Assembly (NCBI RefSeq): GCF_007845675.1
Contig: NZ_VOBR01000006.1
Span: 248,001 to 312,000 of the forward strand
Reading direction: 5' to 3'
DNA: 64,000 bases
Origin: Lentzea tibetensis
GTDB taxonomy: Bacteria; Actinomycetota; Actinomycetes; Mycobacteriales; Pseudonocardiaceae
Shown: piece after piece, positions 33,774 to 43,470 of the stretch
Numbering within the stretch: the first letter of the stretch is position 1
How the letters are laid out: each line of letters starts with the position of its first letter
Translations under genes and position numbers: made by a program
Notes under the pieces: model-generated
Seen by the model: only the letters and a program-made list of their open reading frames with translations
Database searches by the model: none
What the model was told of the DNA's origin: nothing

Positions 33774-36700
33774 CGGCCCTCCCCGTAGAGCTCGTCGCAC
33801 AGGCGAAGGATCTTGTTCAGCGACTGCGGGGCCACCACGACGTCGGCGTGGCTGGTCGTGTCCACCTCGGTGACGAAGAAGTCGTCGATCTGCTCTTCCC
33901 ACTCGCGCCAGTACGCGGTTCCGTCGAGCGACGGGATGTCCGGGTTCGGGTGAAGCACCATGTACTCCTCGAAGTTCCCGAAGAACACGCCGCTGCGGTT
34001 CCGGACGTAGTAGCAACGCACCGCGTCCCGCCGCGGCAGCGGGTGAACCACGTGCTTCTCCGTGTGCAGCACCTCGAAGTAGCGCACCAGGTGCTCGACC
34101 TGGCTCCGCAGCTGCGCGTCGGTCTTGCCGGCCGTCAGGCGCGCGGCGGCGGCGATCAGCGAGTCGAAGAACTCCGGGTAGCTCTGCCGCGGATCCACCG
34201 CGTCGCGGTGCAGGACCCGGCTGGTCCCCGCGTCACCGTTCAGCTGGTTGTTGCCGAGCACCAGGTTGACCGCGCGGAACGCACTCACCTTCGCCGCGAC
34301 GTCCGGCTCGTCCCTGCCGCCCTGCACGATCTCGTTGACCCTGTTGGTCGAGGTGGCGTCCAGGGAGTCCAGCATCACGAGTGAGTTGACCTCCGCGCCC
34401 TGCAGCTGGAGCTGGCGCACGACCTCGTAGGCCAGCAGGCCGCCGACGGAGAACCCTCCTACGTCGTAGGGGCCCTCCGGCTGGACCGCGCGGATGACGG
34501 ACGCGTAGTGCCGGGCCATCGGCACCTGGCCGGTGAGGATCTCTCCCGACCCGGCCCAGCCCTTGGGCTGGATGCCGTAGAACGGACGTGCGGAGCGCTC
34601 CGCGATCGGGCGGTACAGCTCCACGCCACCGTTGCCGTGGTGGATCCAGAAGACCGGCCGGCCGGTGCCACCGGAGTTCATCCGCACCAGTTCGGGGAAG
34701 TCGGCCCTGGATTCCGGCACGCCGGCACGACCCGTGGTGTCCGTGATCCGGTCGATGACGTCCTGCAACGTCTCGCACTCGGCGACGACGTCGAGAGGAG
34801 GCGCCTCGCCGAGGTGCTTCTTCACCTGCGCCAGGAACTGGGCCAGGAAGATCGAGTCGAAGCCGTGCTGCCGCAGTGGCACGTCCCGGCCCAACTGCTC
34901 GGGGCCGAGCTCCAGCACACCGGCCATGAGCTCGGTGATCCGGGCTTCGAGGTCCGGCGACGCGAGGTCGGCGGACGTCACCACCTCCTCCGGTGCACGC
35001 CCGGTGTCCTCCGGCATCGGAAGCGGCGCGGCGGGCTGACGGACGACGCCGTCGCTTTCCGCCACCATCACCTGCTGCCCCAGGTCTCCTGCGTCCTCGG
35101 CACCCACGAACGCGCCGCGGAAACCGGCCTCGCCGAGCAGACGGCACCACGTGGCCGGTGCCAGGGCGGGAGATCCGCTGATGCGCGGTGCGGGGTCGTC
35201 GTAGCGCCACCAGCCGTCGAGCAGGCCGAAGGTGAGGTGGCTGAACAGGCTGTTGGTGCTCAGTTCGTTGAGGAGCAGGACACCCCCTGCCCGCAGGGCG
35301 GCCTTGGTGTTGCGCAGGGTGGTGCGGATGTCGCGCGTGGCGTGCAGCACGTTGGCGGCGATGACCAGGTCGAAGCCGCCCGCCGGCACGGACTGCCCGG
35401 CGAGGGGCTGCTCGACGTCGAACAGTTGGGTGTCCAGATAGGGGGCGATGTCGCCGTAGGTGCGCTGGGCGTGCAGCAGGAACACCTTGGAGATGTCGGT
35501 GTAGCAGTAGGTCTCGACGTGGTCGGCCCAGGGCTCGAGCGCCCGGAACACGGCCGCGCTGGTACCGCCGGTGCCCGCGCCGATCTCCAGGATGCGCAGC
35601 TTCGCGTCCGGGTCTTCGGCCAGGCGGCACCGGATGTACTCCTCCGCGGTGTCCGCGAGCACCTGGTTGAAGTAGCCGGCGACGGGGCTGTCCCGGTAGA
35701 CGCCTTCGACGAGCTCGACGGAGGAGTCCGGGAACAGGACGTCGGTGGCCGGACGGCGCCCGGTCAGGACGTCCGCCAGTGCGCGCAGCGAGGTGTCCAC
35801 GAGGACCGCCTGTGCGCGTTTGCCCTCGTCCGCCAGCCACCCGTCACGCTCGCGGTCCCACTCGGCCCACGCGGTGCCGAGGTCTGAACCCGTGTCCCCG
35901 GCGCGCGCGTACCTCCCTTCGCCGCGCTGGCGCAGATAGCCGGCCTGGGTCAGCACGGCCAGCGTGTGCCGCAGCCAGCCGTCGTGATGCTCCGCGATCG
36001 CTGCCTCGGCACGCAGTTCGGCGGCGGTGGCGGCGCGATCGTCGCCGAACAGCCCGAGCGACCGCAGAACACTCCAGGTGATCCGGGCGAGGGTGGCTTC
36101 CATCGCCGCCACGTGCTCGTCCGACTTGGCGCGGAGGCGGGCGACCTCGCCGGTGCGGTCCGGCCGGTTGTCGCGCAACGTCGTGATCGTGGACGGCACC
36201 AGCGCGGGCTGGTGGTCGAGGGTGTCGCCGCCGCCGAACTCGCCGACGGCGTGCGGTCCGGTCGTCTTCAGCAGTGCGAGCTGGTCGTGCGGCGACGCCA
36301 TGAGCGCGTCGTAGGCGGCCATCCCGTCTTCCGGCTCGATCGACGCCACACCCGCCTCGGCCATCCGCGCGCGGTGGGCCGGGCTCGCAACGACACCGAC
36401 ACCGCCCCAGTAACCCCAGTTGATCGTCTTCACCGGGCATTCGAGCCGCGTGGCCAGGTGCTCGGCGAAGGCGTCGGAGAAGGTGCACCCGGCGGCGTAG
36501 TTGGCCTGGCCGGGAGCGGGGTCGAAGGACTGCAGGGAGGAGAAGAACACCGCGAAGTCCAGAGGCTGGTCCCCGAAGGCCTCGGCGATGTTGGCCGCCA
36601 CGTCCGCCTTGGCCGAGTAGACCGAGTCGAAGTGCTCCTCGTCCATGGCTGCCAGACTCCGGTCGCCGAGCACGAGAGCGGAGTGCAGGACGCCTCGGAC

Positions 36701-39700
36701 GGGACCGTGCCTGCGCACGATCTCGTCGCGGGCGCGGCACAACGCGGCGAGATCGGTGGCGTCGGCCCGCACGTACTCCGGCGCCGGGCCGAAGGCCGAG
36801 AGAGCCTGGCGGCGCGCCTCGATCTCCGCGTCCAGGGGCCTGCGGCCGATCCACACCACGCGCGCCTGGTGGCGGCGCATCACGTGCTCGGTCCAGACCG
36901 CACCGATACCGCCCGCACCACCGATGGCCACGACGACATCACCGGGCGGCGGTGCCACACCGGCGTTCCCGAACTCCGGCGCGGGCACCTCCAGCAGCCG
37001 CTGCCGGTACCACTCCCCGTGGCGGTGGGCCAGCAGCTCGCCGCGCTGGTCCGCCGGCAGGCACAGCACGTCGTCCCACGGCACGGGCTGGTCGGCGGAG
37101 ACGTCCACGACGCGGACAGACCAGTGCGGGTACTCCTTGGCCAGCGAGCCGAACAGGCCGTGCGCCCCAGCGGACGAGGGCTCCACGCGGGTGTCACCGG
37201 GCAGCAGCCGGGCTTGCCGGGTGAGCACGGTCCAGCCGATCTCCCCGGCGTCTGCACCGGCTGCCAGCACGGCCTTGACCAGCCGGAACGCGGTGCCGAC
37301 GTCGGCCGGACCGACCCAGACCACGTGCTCGAAGCCGGCCTGGAGGCGCAGGTCAGCCGAGGCGACGTCATCGGCGTCGAGCACGACGGCGCCGGGACAG
37401 CGGCGGCGGAACTCGGCCTGCTCGGCCTCGGTACCGCCGAGCAGCACCACGCGTGCTCCTTCCGCCGGCTCCCGCGGGCACTTCTCGATCCGCACCGCGT
37501 CCCACACCGGCGCCAGCAGGCGGGTGCGAGCCTGCGACCGCGGCGAAGGCCGCGGAGCCGAGGTGGCGCGCGTGCTGAAGCCCAGCCAGCGCGCGCACAC
37601 GTTCCCGTCGGTGTCGCACAGGTCGATGTCCAGCGTGTTCGCTTCAGCGGTGCGACGGACGACGGCCCAGCCTTCACCGGGCATCGCGGACAGCACCTGG
37701 AACTCGCGCACGGCGAACGGCACCTCCGTGCCCTGCGGGTCGCCGCGCTCGGCGAGCCACAGGCCGAGGCACGTCTGCAGCGCGCCGTCGAGCATCGCCA
37801 AACCGGGCCTCGCCGAGCGCGGTGCGCGCAGGCGCGCGACCGCGAGTCCTTCGCCGCAGTGCAGCGTGTCGATGGTGCGCAGTGCGGGTCCGTAGCTGAT
37901 GCCGATGCGCTCGAACAGCTCGTAACACTCGGCGCCGGTGTGCTGCGCCTGGCAGTTCTCGACCAGCGCCCGGACGTCGACGGCCGGGATGTCCGGCGCG
38001 GTGCCGACCTGCGCGACGCCCGTCGCGTGGACCGTTCGCTCGTCACCGCGAACGCACAGCTCGAATGAACGCTGCTCGCCATCAGTCTGGTTCCAGCGCA
38101 CCTCGACCTGGCACGGCCCGGTGACCTGGATCGGCCGGAGCCACGCCACGTCGTGCAACCGGAAGCCCTCTGGCACGCCCAGCGCGTCCCCGACCAGCGC
38201 GAGCTGCGCGACACCGGGCAACAGCGGCGTCCCGTGCACGCGATGGTCGCGCACGTGCTCTTCGTCGCCGGTGAGGCCGGACCGGTGGCACGTCTCCACC
38301 GGCTCCGCAGGCACCGCCTTCGGCCGGTCGCCCGCGTCGGCCGCCCAGTAGCGCCGCAGGTGGAAAGGATAGGTGGGCAACGGGATGCGGCGCGGTGGCG
38401 CACCGCGGTGCAGCCGCTTCCAGTCGAAGTCGAAGCCGGTGGCCCAGAGCTCCAGCAGGCGGTCGAGCTTGCCCTTGTCGACCCAGCTGTCCATCGCGGC
38501 CGCGATGTCCTCGTCGCCCGCGAGGACGCGCCACATCGGTTGCTGGTCGCGGTGGCCGCGGTGCAGGCCCTGCGACCGGTCACCGGCGACGAACTCCTTC
38601 AGCCGGGCCTGCAACTCCGCGACGGTCCCGGCGACGAACGCCAGCCGCTCGGGCATCGCGACCCGGCCGACCTGGAGGGTGTGCGCGACCCGCGGCAGGT
38701 CGTCGTCCGGCGGCCCGGTTTCGTCGATCCAGGCGAGCAGCTGCTCGGCCCGTGCCGTCAGCGTGCCGGAGTCGTTCGCGGACAGGACCACGGCGACCGG
38801 GGTTCGCACCTCGGGGACCGGAGCGACCGGCGGCACGTACTCCTCCAGGACGACGTGCGCGTTCACCCCGCCGAAGCCGAACGAGCTCACCCCGGCCCGG
38901 CGCGGCAGTTCCGCCCCGGTGTCGTCGACCGGCGCGGGCCACGGCGTGCGTTCCCGCACGAGGTAGAACGGGGTGTCCTCGAGTTCGATGTAGGGGTTCA
39001 CCGGCTCGCTGTGCAGGCTCTGCACCAACGTGCGGTGGCGCATCTGCAGGAGCACCTTGATCACTCCCGCCACACCGGCGGACAGCTCCAGGTGCCCGAT
39101 GTTCGTCTTCACCGACCCGATACCGCAGTGGACGTCGTCCAGCTGCGCGCCGCGGTCGGCGTAGAGGTCGCGGAACGCTTCGGCCAGCGCGCCGATCTCG
39201 ATCGGGTCGCCGAGCTTGGTGCCGGTGCCGTGCGCCTCGACGTACCCGATGGTGCGCGGGTCGATCCCGGCCCTCCGGTGCGCTGCGCGGATCACCGCAG
39301 CCTGCGCCTTCGGGTTCGGCGAGGTCAACGAGTTCGCCCGGCCGCCGTGGTTCGCCGCGGTTCCCCGGATCGCGCCGTAGATGTGGTCGCCGTCGCGCTC
39401 CGCCGCCGACAACCTCTTCAGCACCAGCATCCCGACGCCTTCACCCCGCGCGTAACCGTTCGCGCGATCGGAGAAGGTCTTGCACCGGCCGTCCTCGCTC
39501 AGCATCCCGACCCGGCCGAAGCTGATGTGCCCGTCCGGGACCAGCAGCGTGTTGACGCCACCGACGACGGCCAGCGAGCACTCCCCGCGTTCCAGCGCGG
39601 CGACCGCCCGGTGCAATGCGACCAGGGAGCTGGAGCAGGCCGTCTCGACCGGCTCGCTCGGACCGTGCACGTCGAGGAAGAAGCTCATCCGGTTCGGGCC

Positions 39701-40699
39701 GATCGACGGCACGGTGGCCGTGGCCGCGACTCCGTCAGCACGCCGGCCGCCGGCGTCGATCAGCCGCTCGTACCCGGTGTTCGCGGTTCCCGCGATGATG
39801 GCGAGATCGGTGCCCGCCAGCGCGTCCGCCGCGTAACCCGCGTCCTCGAGCGCTTTCCACACGTAGAGCATCAGCAGCCGCTGCTGCGGGTCCATGAGTG
39901 CGGCTTCCTTCGGCGCGATGCCGAAGAACTCCGGGTCGAAGTCCGCGACGCCGTCCATGAACCCGCCCCACTTGACGTTCGTGCGCCCGGCGTCGTCGAA
40001 GGGGTCGCCGTACAGCTCTCGCCAGTCCCACCGGTCGGCTGGCACCTCGCTGATGCAGTCCCGGCCCTCGGAGAGGTTGCGCCAGAACGCATCCACGTCA
40101 TCGGCCTGCGGGAACCGGCCACTGATCCCGACGATCGCGACCGGATCCACCGTCTCCGGCTCGGTGCTCGACGGGGCGGTCGCCGGTTTCGCCTGCCGTT
40201 GCGGCGCGGGTGTCCGAGTACGCGGAATCCTCGGTGCGGGCACAGAGGACTCGGGCGCGGCCGTCTCGGGCACAGCGGGGCTGGGCGCGGCGGGGCGCAG
40301 TCCGAGCCGGTCGGCCAGAACGGCCCCGTGCTCGGCGACCAGGTGCGACGCCAACGCGGCCAGCGTCGGGTGCTCGAACACCACCGTCGGCTTCAGCTCC
40401 AGGCCCAGCTCGTCGTTCACCGTGCTCACGAGCTGGCTGATGACCACTGAGTCCAGCCCGTACTCACCGAGCTCCACCTCCACGTCGAGGTCCTCGGCAC
40501 CGACCTTCAGCAACAACCGGACCTTGTCCGCGAGCACGTCACAAACCCGGTCGCGCAACACATCTCCGCTGACACCGGCCGGCGCAAAAGCGCCGGTCCG
40601 TTTCATCGCGCGGGCCAGGCGCAGGGCCTCGCGCTTGTCGATCTCTCCGCGGCTCACCAGCTCGTAGAGCTCGGCCGCCGAACTGACGTGAACGCTCAT
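33770..40699 (-). CDS. Terminal trans-AT polyketide synthase: ACP | KS-DH-KR-MT-ACP-TE
   Basis: About 2,309 residues. The ATG at 40699 overlaps the giant PKS stop. In order: a docking-like helix (AELYELVSRGEIDKREALRLA); ACP (LGEYGLDSV, about 45-125), completing the module begun in the previous protein; KS (about 180-620, Cys355 in ETACSSSL, EAHGTGTKLGDP, NIGHLE); DH (about 800-1040, DHRVHGTPLLP and LDGALQ); KR (about 1045-1480, IGGAGGIG and NYAAGCTF); C-methyltransferase (about 1510-1880, LEIGAGTGGT); ACP (about 1915-1980, RQHGFDSIF); thioesterase (about 2000-2309, GGFSVGG, MLDSLD, TSHADV). No AT is present. Every core motif is intact. The TE marks the end of the assembly line. Confidence 0.95.
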   Translation of the reverse strand: MSVHVSSAAELYELVSRGEIDKREALRLARAMKRTGAFAPAGVSGDVLRDRVCDVLADKVRLLLKVGAEDLDVEVELGEYGLDSVVISQLVSTVNDELGLELKPTVVFEHPTLAALASHLVAEHGAVLADRLGLRPAAPSPAVPETAAPESSVPAPRIPRTRTPAPQRQAKPATAPSSTEPETVDPVAIVGISGRFPQADDVDAFWRNLSEGRDCISEVPADRWDWRELYGDPFDDAGRTNVKWGGFMDGVADFDPEFFGIAPKEAALMDPQQRLLMLYVWKALEDAGYAADALAGTDLAIIAGTANTGYERLIDAGGRRADGVAATATVPSIGPNRMSFFLDVHGPSEPVETACSSSLVALHRAVAALERGECSLAVVGGVNTLLVPDGHISFGRVGMLSEDGRCKTFSDRANGYARGEGVGMLVLKRLSAAERDGDHIYGAIRGTAANHGGRANSLTSPNPKAQAAVIRAAHRRAGIDPRTIGYVEAHGTGTKLGDPIEIGALAEAFRDLYADRGAQLDDVHCGIGSVKTNIGHLELSAGVAGVIKVLLQMRHRTLVQSLHSEPVNPYIELEDTPFYLVRERTPWPAPVDDTGAELPRRAGVSSFGFGGVNAHVVLEEYVPPVAPVPEVRTPVAVVLSANDSGTLTARAEQLLAWIDETGPPDDDLPRVAHTLQVGRVAMPERLAFVAGTVAELQARLKEFVAGDRSQGLHRGHRDQQPMWRVLAGDEDIAAAMDSWVDKGKLDRLLELWATGFDFDWKRLHRGAPPRRIPLPTYPFHLRRYWAADAGDRPKAVPAEPVETCHRSGLTGDEEHVRDHRVHGTPLLPGVAQLALVGDALGVPEGFRLHDVAWLRPIQVTGPCQVEVRWNQTDGEQRSFELCVRGDERTVHATGVAQVGTAPDIPAVDVRALVENCQAQHTGAECYELFERIGISYGPALRTIDTLHCGEGLAVARLRAPRSARPGLAMLDGALQTCLGLWLAERGDPQGTEVPFAVREFQVLSAMPGEGWAVVRRTAEANTLDIDLCDTDGNVCARWLGFSTRATSAPRPSPRSQARTRLLAPVWDAVRIEKCPREPAEGARVVLLGGTEAEQAEFRRRCPGAVVLDADDVASADLRLQAGFEHVVWVGPADVGTAFRLVKAVLAAGADAGEIGWTVLTRQARLLPGDTRVEPSSAGAHGLFGSLAKEYPHWSVRVVDVSADQPVPWDDVLCLPADQRGELLAHRHGEWYRQRLLEVPAPEFGNAGVAPPPGDVVVAIGGAGGIGAVWTEHVMRRHQARVVWIGRRPLDAEIEARRQALSAFGPAPEYVRADATDLAALCRARDEIVRRHGPVRGVLHSALVLGDRSLAAMDEEHFDSVYSAKADVAANIAEAFGDQPLDFAVFFSSLQSFDPAPGQANYAAGCTFSDAFAEHLATRLECPVKTINWGYWGGVGVVASPAHRARMAEAGVASIEPEDGMAAYDALMASPHDQLALLKTTGPHAVGEFGGGDTLDHQPALVPSTITTLRDNRPDRTGEVARLRAKSDEHVAAMEATLARITWSVLRSLGLFGDDRAATAAELRAEAAIAEHHDGWLRHTLAVLTQAGYLRQRGEGRYARAGDTGSDLGTAWAEWDRERDGWLADEGKRAQAVLVDTSLRALADVLTGRRPATDVLFPDSSVELVEGVYRDSPVAGYFNQVLADTAEEYIRCRLAEDPDAKLRILEIGAGTGGTSAAVFRALEPWADHVETYCYTDISKVFLLHAQRTYGDIAPYLDTQLFDVEQPLAGQSVPAGGFDLVIAANVLHATRDIRTTLRNTKAALRAGGVLLLNELSTNSLFSHLTFGLLDGWWRYDDPAPRISGSPALAPATWCRLLGEAGFRGAFVGAEDAGDLGQQVMVAESDGVVRQPAAPLPMPEDTGRAPEEVVTSADLASPDLEARITELMAGVLELGPEQLGRDVPLRQHGFDSIFLAQFLAQVKKHLGEAPPLDVVAECETLQDVIDRITDTTGRAGVPESRADFPELVRMNSGGTGRPVFWIHHGNGGVELYRPIAERSARPFYGIQPKGWAGSGEILTGQVPMARHYASVIRAVQPEGPYDVGGFSVGGLLAYEVVRQLQLQGAEVNSLVMLDSLDATSTNRVNEIVQGGRDEPDVAAKVSAFRAVNLVLGNNQLNGDAGTSRVLHRDAVDPRQSYPEFFDSLIAAAARLTAGKTDAQLRSQVEHLVRYFEVLHTEKHVVHPLPRRDAVRCYYVRNRSGVFFGNFEEYMVLHPNPDIPSLDGTAYWREWEEQIDDFFVTEVDTTSHADVVVAPQSLNKILRLCDELYGEGR

Positions 40700-43470
40700 G
40701 TCAGGCTCCGTTCGAAGTCGTCCGCGCTGATCGAGCCGTCCCCCGCGGCTTCGATCAGCTGGAACAGGAACTCGTCTTCGTCGGGATCCGCCGGTTCGGC
40801 CGCCGGCCCCGTCGGCGCGCGATCGAGCGAGCGGACGCGGAAACCACGCAGCCGCACGCAAATCTCGCCTTCCTCGTCACACACGTCGATGTCGAGCGCT
40901 TGCTCCGCGGCCACCGGACCGTCCGCGCCGAACCGGACGACCACCCACGCGGACGCGGGCAGCGGCCGCAGCACGCGGACCTCCGCGACCGAATGCGGCA
41001 GCGCGGCGGGCACCGCGTCGTCGCCTGCCCCTGCGAACAGTCCGACCGTGCTCTGGAACGCCGCGTCCAGCAGGCTCGGGTGCAGCACGAACGAGGCGTC
41101 GGCCGCCGCGGTCGACGGCAGCCGCAGCCGGGCCACCGCGAGGCGTGAAGTCCCTGAACCGCAGTGCAAACGCTCAACCGCTCGCATCGCGGGGCCGTAG
41201 CCGAGACCGAGGCCCCCGAGCCGCTCGTAGCACTCCTCCGCGTCGAACACGGGACCGTCGCACTCCTCGACCAGTCGCCGGACGTCGACCCGCGGCAACG
41301 GTTCGGATCCGGTCTCCTCGGTCAGCACGCCGTGCCCGTGCACGACGCGTTCGCCATCCGCCCCGGTGGTGAACACCTGATAGGACAACGTGTCCGGCGC
41401 CTCCGCCGACACTCCGATGTGGACGTCGGTGGCCTGTTCCACCAGAAGAGGCCGTTCCCAGGTGGCGTCGGCGAGCGACCAGGACCGGTCACCACCTGCC
41501 GCGAGCGCGGCCGCGGCGCGCGCCATCTCGAGGTAGGCCGCCCCCGGCAGCACCGGCACGCCGCGCACCCGGTGGTCGGCGAGGAAGAACTCGCGGCCGG
41601 TGAGGTGCGAGGTGTAGCGCTGTCCGGTCAGGTCCGAGGTGTTCGTGCGCACCAACGGGTGCAGCGCGGCGACGCCGGCCCCGGCCACCGGACCGCTCGT
41701 GTCGAGCCAGTAGCGCTTCAGGCGGAACGGGTAGGTCGGCAGCGGGATCCGCCGCGGCGACCCGGTGTGCCACCGGCTCCAGTCGATCTCGGCTCCGCGC
41801 ACCCAGGCGCACACCGCGTCGGTCGCGTCGGTTCCGGCGGGCGCCGCGGGAACATCGTCGCGGGCGACACGACCGGCCACGACGGTGTCGTCCGGTGTCC
41901 CGCGCAGCCACGACTCCAGGCCCGCGGCGAGCTCGTCGACGCTGCCCGCGACGCAGCCCAGCCGCTCGGTCATCGCGGTCCGTCCGACCTGGGAGGTGTA
42001 GGCGATCGACGGCAGGTCGCCGTCGCGGTGGGTGCCGTCGCGCAGCGCTTCGACCCACCGCTCGGCCAGCGTGCGCAGCACCTCGGGGTGGCTCGCGGAC
42101 AGCACGACCGGCAGTGGTCGCGCGGGCGGTGCGTCGGCCACCGGCTTCGGCACGTACTCCTCGAGCACGACGTGCGCGTTCGCGCCGCCGAAGGCGAAGG
42201 AGCTCACCCCCGCCCTGCGCGGCAGTTCCGCCCCGCTGCCGTCGACCGGCGCCACCCACGGCCGCCGCTCGCGCACCAGGTAGAACGGGCTGCCGTCCAG
42301 CTTGACGTACGGGTTGACCTCGTCGCAGTGCAGGCTCGGCACGAGGGTGCGGTGCTTCATCTGCTGCAGCACCTTGATCATGCCCGCCACGCCGGCCGCG
42401 ACCTCGAGGTGCCCGATGTTCGTCTTCACCGACCCGATACCGCAGTGGGCGCCGGTCACCTCCGCCCCCGCGTCGGCGTAGAGGTCGCGGAACGCCTCCT
42501 TGAGCCCGTTGATCTCCACCGGATCCCCGAGCTTCGTGCCCGTGCCGTGCGCCTCGACGTAGCCGACCGTGCGCGGATCGATCCCGGCCTTCCGGTGCGC
42601 CGCGCGGATCACCGCCGCCTGCGCCTTCGGATTCGGCGCCGTCAACGAGTTCGCGCGACCACCGTGGTTCTCGGCCGTTCCCCGGATCAGCCCGTAGATG
42701 TGGTCACCGTCGCGTTCCGCCGCCGACAACCTCTTCAACACCAGCATCCCGACGCCCTCGCCCCGCGCGTAACCGTCCGCGCGGTCCGAGAACGTCTTGC
42801 TCCGGCCGTCCACGCTCAACATGCCTGCCTTGCTCATGCTGATGTGCAGGTCCTTGCTGATCACCGTGTTGATGCCGCCGACGATCGCCATGTCGGACGT
42901 GCCGTCCTGCAGGACACCGACCGCGCGGTGGGTGGCGATCAGCGCGCTGGAGCACGCGGTGTCGACGGGCTCGCTCGGACCGTGCACGCCGAGGAAGAAG
43001 CTCATCCGGTTCGGGCCGAGGCAGGGTGCCGCCCCGGTCGCGTCGTAGGGCTCCACGACCGGCGAGTGCTTCGCGACCATCGTGGGATATCCGGTGCTCG
43101 CGGTGCCGACGATGACGGCCATGTCGCTGCCCGCCACGGACTCCGCCGCGTACCCGGCGTCTTCCAGCGCCTTCCACGCGTACAGCAGCAGGAGCCGCTG
43201 CTGCGGGTCCATGAGCTCGGCCTCACGCGGCGAAATGTCGAAGAACAGCGGGTCGAAGTCGCCGACGCCCTCGATGAACCCGCCCCACTTGACGTTGCTG
43301 GTGTTGGGTTCCTTGATCGGGTCGCCGAAGCACTCCCGCCAGTCCCAGCGGTCGGCCGGGATCTCGCCGATGCAGTCGCGGCCCTCCGAGAGGTTGCGCC
43401 AGAACTCGGCGATGTCCTCGGCCATCGGCAACCGCCCGCTCATGCCGATCACGGCGATCGGTTCCGGGCC
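40696..43470 (-). other. Module F, first part (KS6-DH), ACP on the next protein
   Basis: KS6 (DTACSSAL) and DH (DHRVRGVPVLPG, LLDAAFQ) end in an acidic docking tail (DEDEFLFQLIEAAGDGSISA). The next protein opens with a matching helical segment and an ACP at about 40320-40560. There is no KR in either half. Confidence 0.85.
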
